Assembly: GCF_000830505.1 (NCBI RefSeq)
Contig: NZ_JXOK01000063.1
Coordinates: 34,606 to 98,605, forward strand
Direction: 5' to 3'
Origin: Vibrio mytili
Lineage (GTDB): Bacteria; Pseudomonadota; Gammaproteobacteria; Enterobacterales; Vibrionaceae
DNA length: 64,000 bases
Shown: positions 63,841-64,000 of the stretch, in pieces
Layout: the number at the start of each line of letters is the position of its first letter
Numbering within the stretch: position 1 is the first letter of the stretch
Notes under the pieces: generated by a model
The model's input: only the letters and a program-made list of their open reading frames with translations
The model's database searches: none
Told to the model about the DNA's origin: nothing
Translations under genes and position numbers: made by a program

Positions 63841-64000
63841 TACTCGTTCTCCTCAGTATTGTTCTTATTGGCGTTTTGTTGCGCTTTACGCGCTTTGGCA
63901 CGGGCAATGGCAGCAGCAACAGCGGCTTTCTTCGGATCGTCTTCTGGCTTAACTGGCGTGCTTTCTTCTTCTGCTTCGTCGTCTTGTTTAGCCGGTGTGC
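63840..64000 (-). CDS. rsxC: electron-transport complex subunit RsxC, C-terminal tail only
   Basis: Only the last 53 residues are in the window, so the gene continues to the right. The tail is charged and low-complexity, with Glu/Asp and then Ala/Lys-rich sequence (DPKKAAVAAAIARAKARKAQ), typical of the long repetitive C-terminus of enterobacterial and Vibrio RsxC. The stop overlaps the rsxD ATG (TAATG), which confirms the gene order. Confidence 0.88.
   Translation of the reverse strand, partial: TPAKQDDEAEEESTPVKPEDDPKKAAVAAAIARAKARKAQQNANKNNTEENE

Overview
The window is a stretch of chromosome from a gammaproteobacterium of the genus Vibrio. The gene families, their order and the Vibrio-specific markers all point there: motY of the sodium-driven polar flagellum, csiV beside mfd, a plzB-like gene beside lolC, and rsx genes next to nth. 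Several blocks keep the order known from Escherichia coli: hinT-ycfL-lpoB-thiK-ycfP-ndh, mfd/lolCDE, comEC-msbA-lpxK-ycaR-kdsB, ychE/adhE, and rsx-nth-gloA-rnt-grxD-sodB. I cannot name the species. I saw no tRNA, rRNA, insertion sequence, prophage or CRISPR array.

Layout. 0-4.1 kb: a minus-strand dgkA and LTA-synthase-like sulfatase pair behind a tandem CTTAAG (PmrA-type) box, then a DMT exporter divergent from a LysR regulator. 4.2-6.3 kb: a lone Hcp-like protein with a signal peptide, a SpoU/TrmH RNA methyltransferase and a CBS-domain protein. 6.5-10 kb: zntA with a ZntR-type promoter, and udp with a CRP-type site. 10-13.4 kb: an orphan Card1-like (DUF1887) protein and a chemoreceptor. 13.7-20.1 kb: hinT, three lipoproteins (COG3014, YcfL, LpoB), thiK, ycfP and ndh with an FNR box. 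20.2-25.8 kb: a GNAT enzyme, csiV, mfd, plzB. 26.1-36 kb: lolCDE, DUF2062, comEC, msbA, lpxK, ycaR, kdsB, mostly envelope biogenesis. 36.1-41 kb: the prkA (yeaG)-yeaH-spoVR stress operon. 41.4-49.3 kb: yejM, yejL, yejK, nhaC-type antiporter, asd, a potassium channel, ychE. 50-56.5 kb: adhE, an SDR-like protein, an unknown protein, sodB, grxD and a DsbA-family protein. 56.5-64 kb: a Na+/H+ antiporter, rnt, motY, a small TPR-like protein, gloA, nth and the 3' part of the rsx electron-transport operon (rsxC partial, rsxD, rsxG, rsxE).

Functional themes are envelope assembly (LolCDE, MsbA, LpxK, KdsB, YejM, LpoB, CsiV), sodium bioenergetics (Rsx, MotY, two Na+/H+ antiporters), redox and anaerobic metabolism (Ndh, AdhE, SodB, GrxD, GloA) and DNA or RNA upkeep (Mfd, Nth, RNase T, ComEC).

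A striking property of the data: ten single-base frame breaks lie between about 0.6 and 31.7 kb (LTA-synthase-like gene, dgkA, DUF1887 gene, chemoreceptor twice, hinT, mfd, lolC twice, comEC), and I found none in the remaining 32 kb. Nine are one-base deletions, most explicable as loss of one base from a short homopolymer; the tenth could be -1 or +2. Because lolC is normally essential, I read most of them as consensus errors rather than gene decay, and I annotate those genes across the break.
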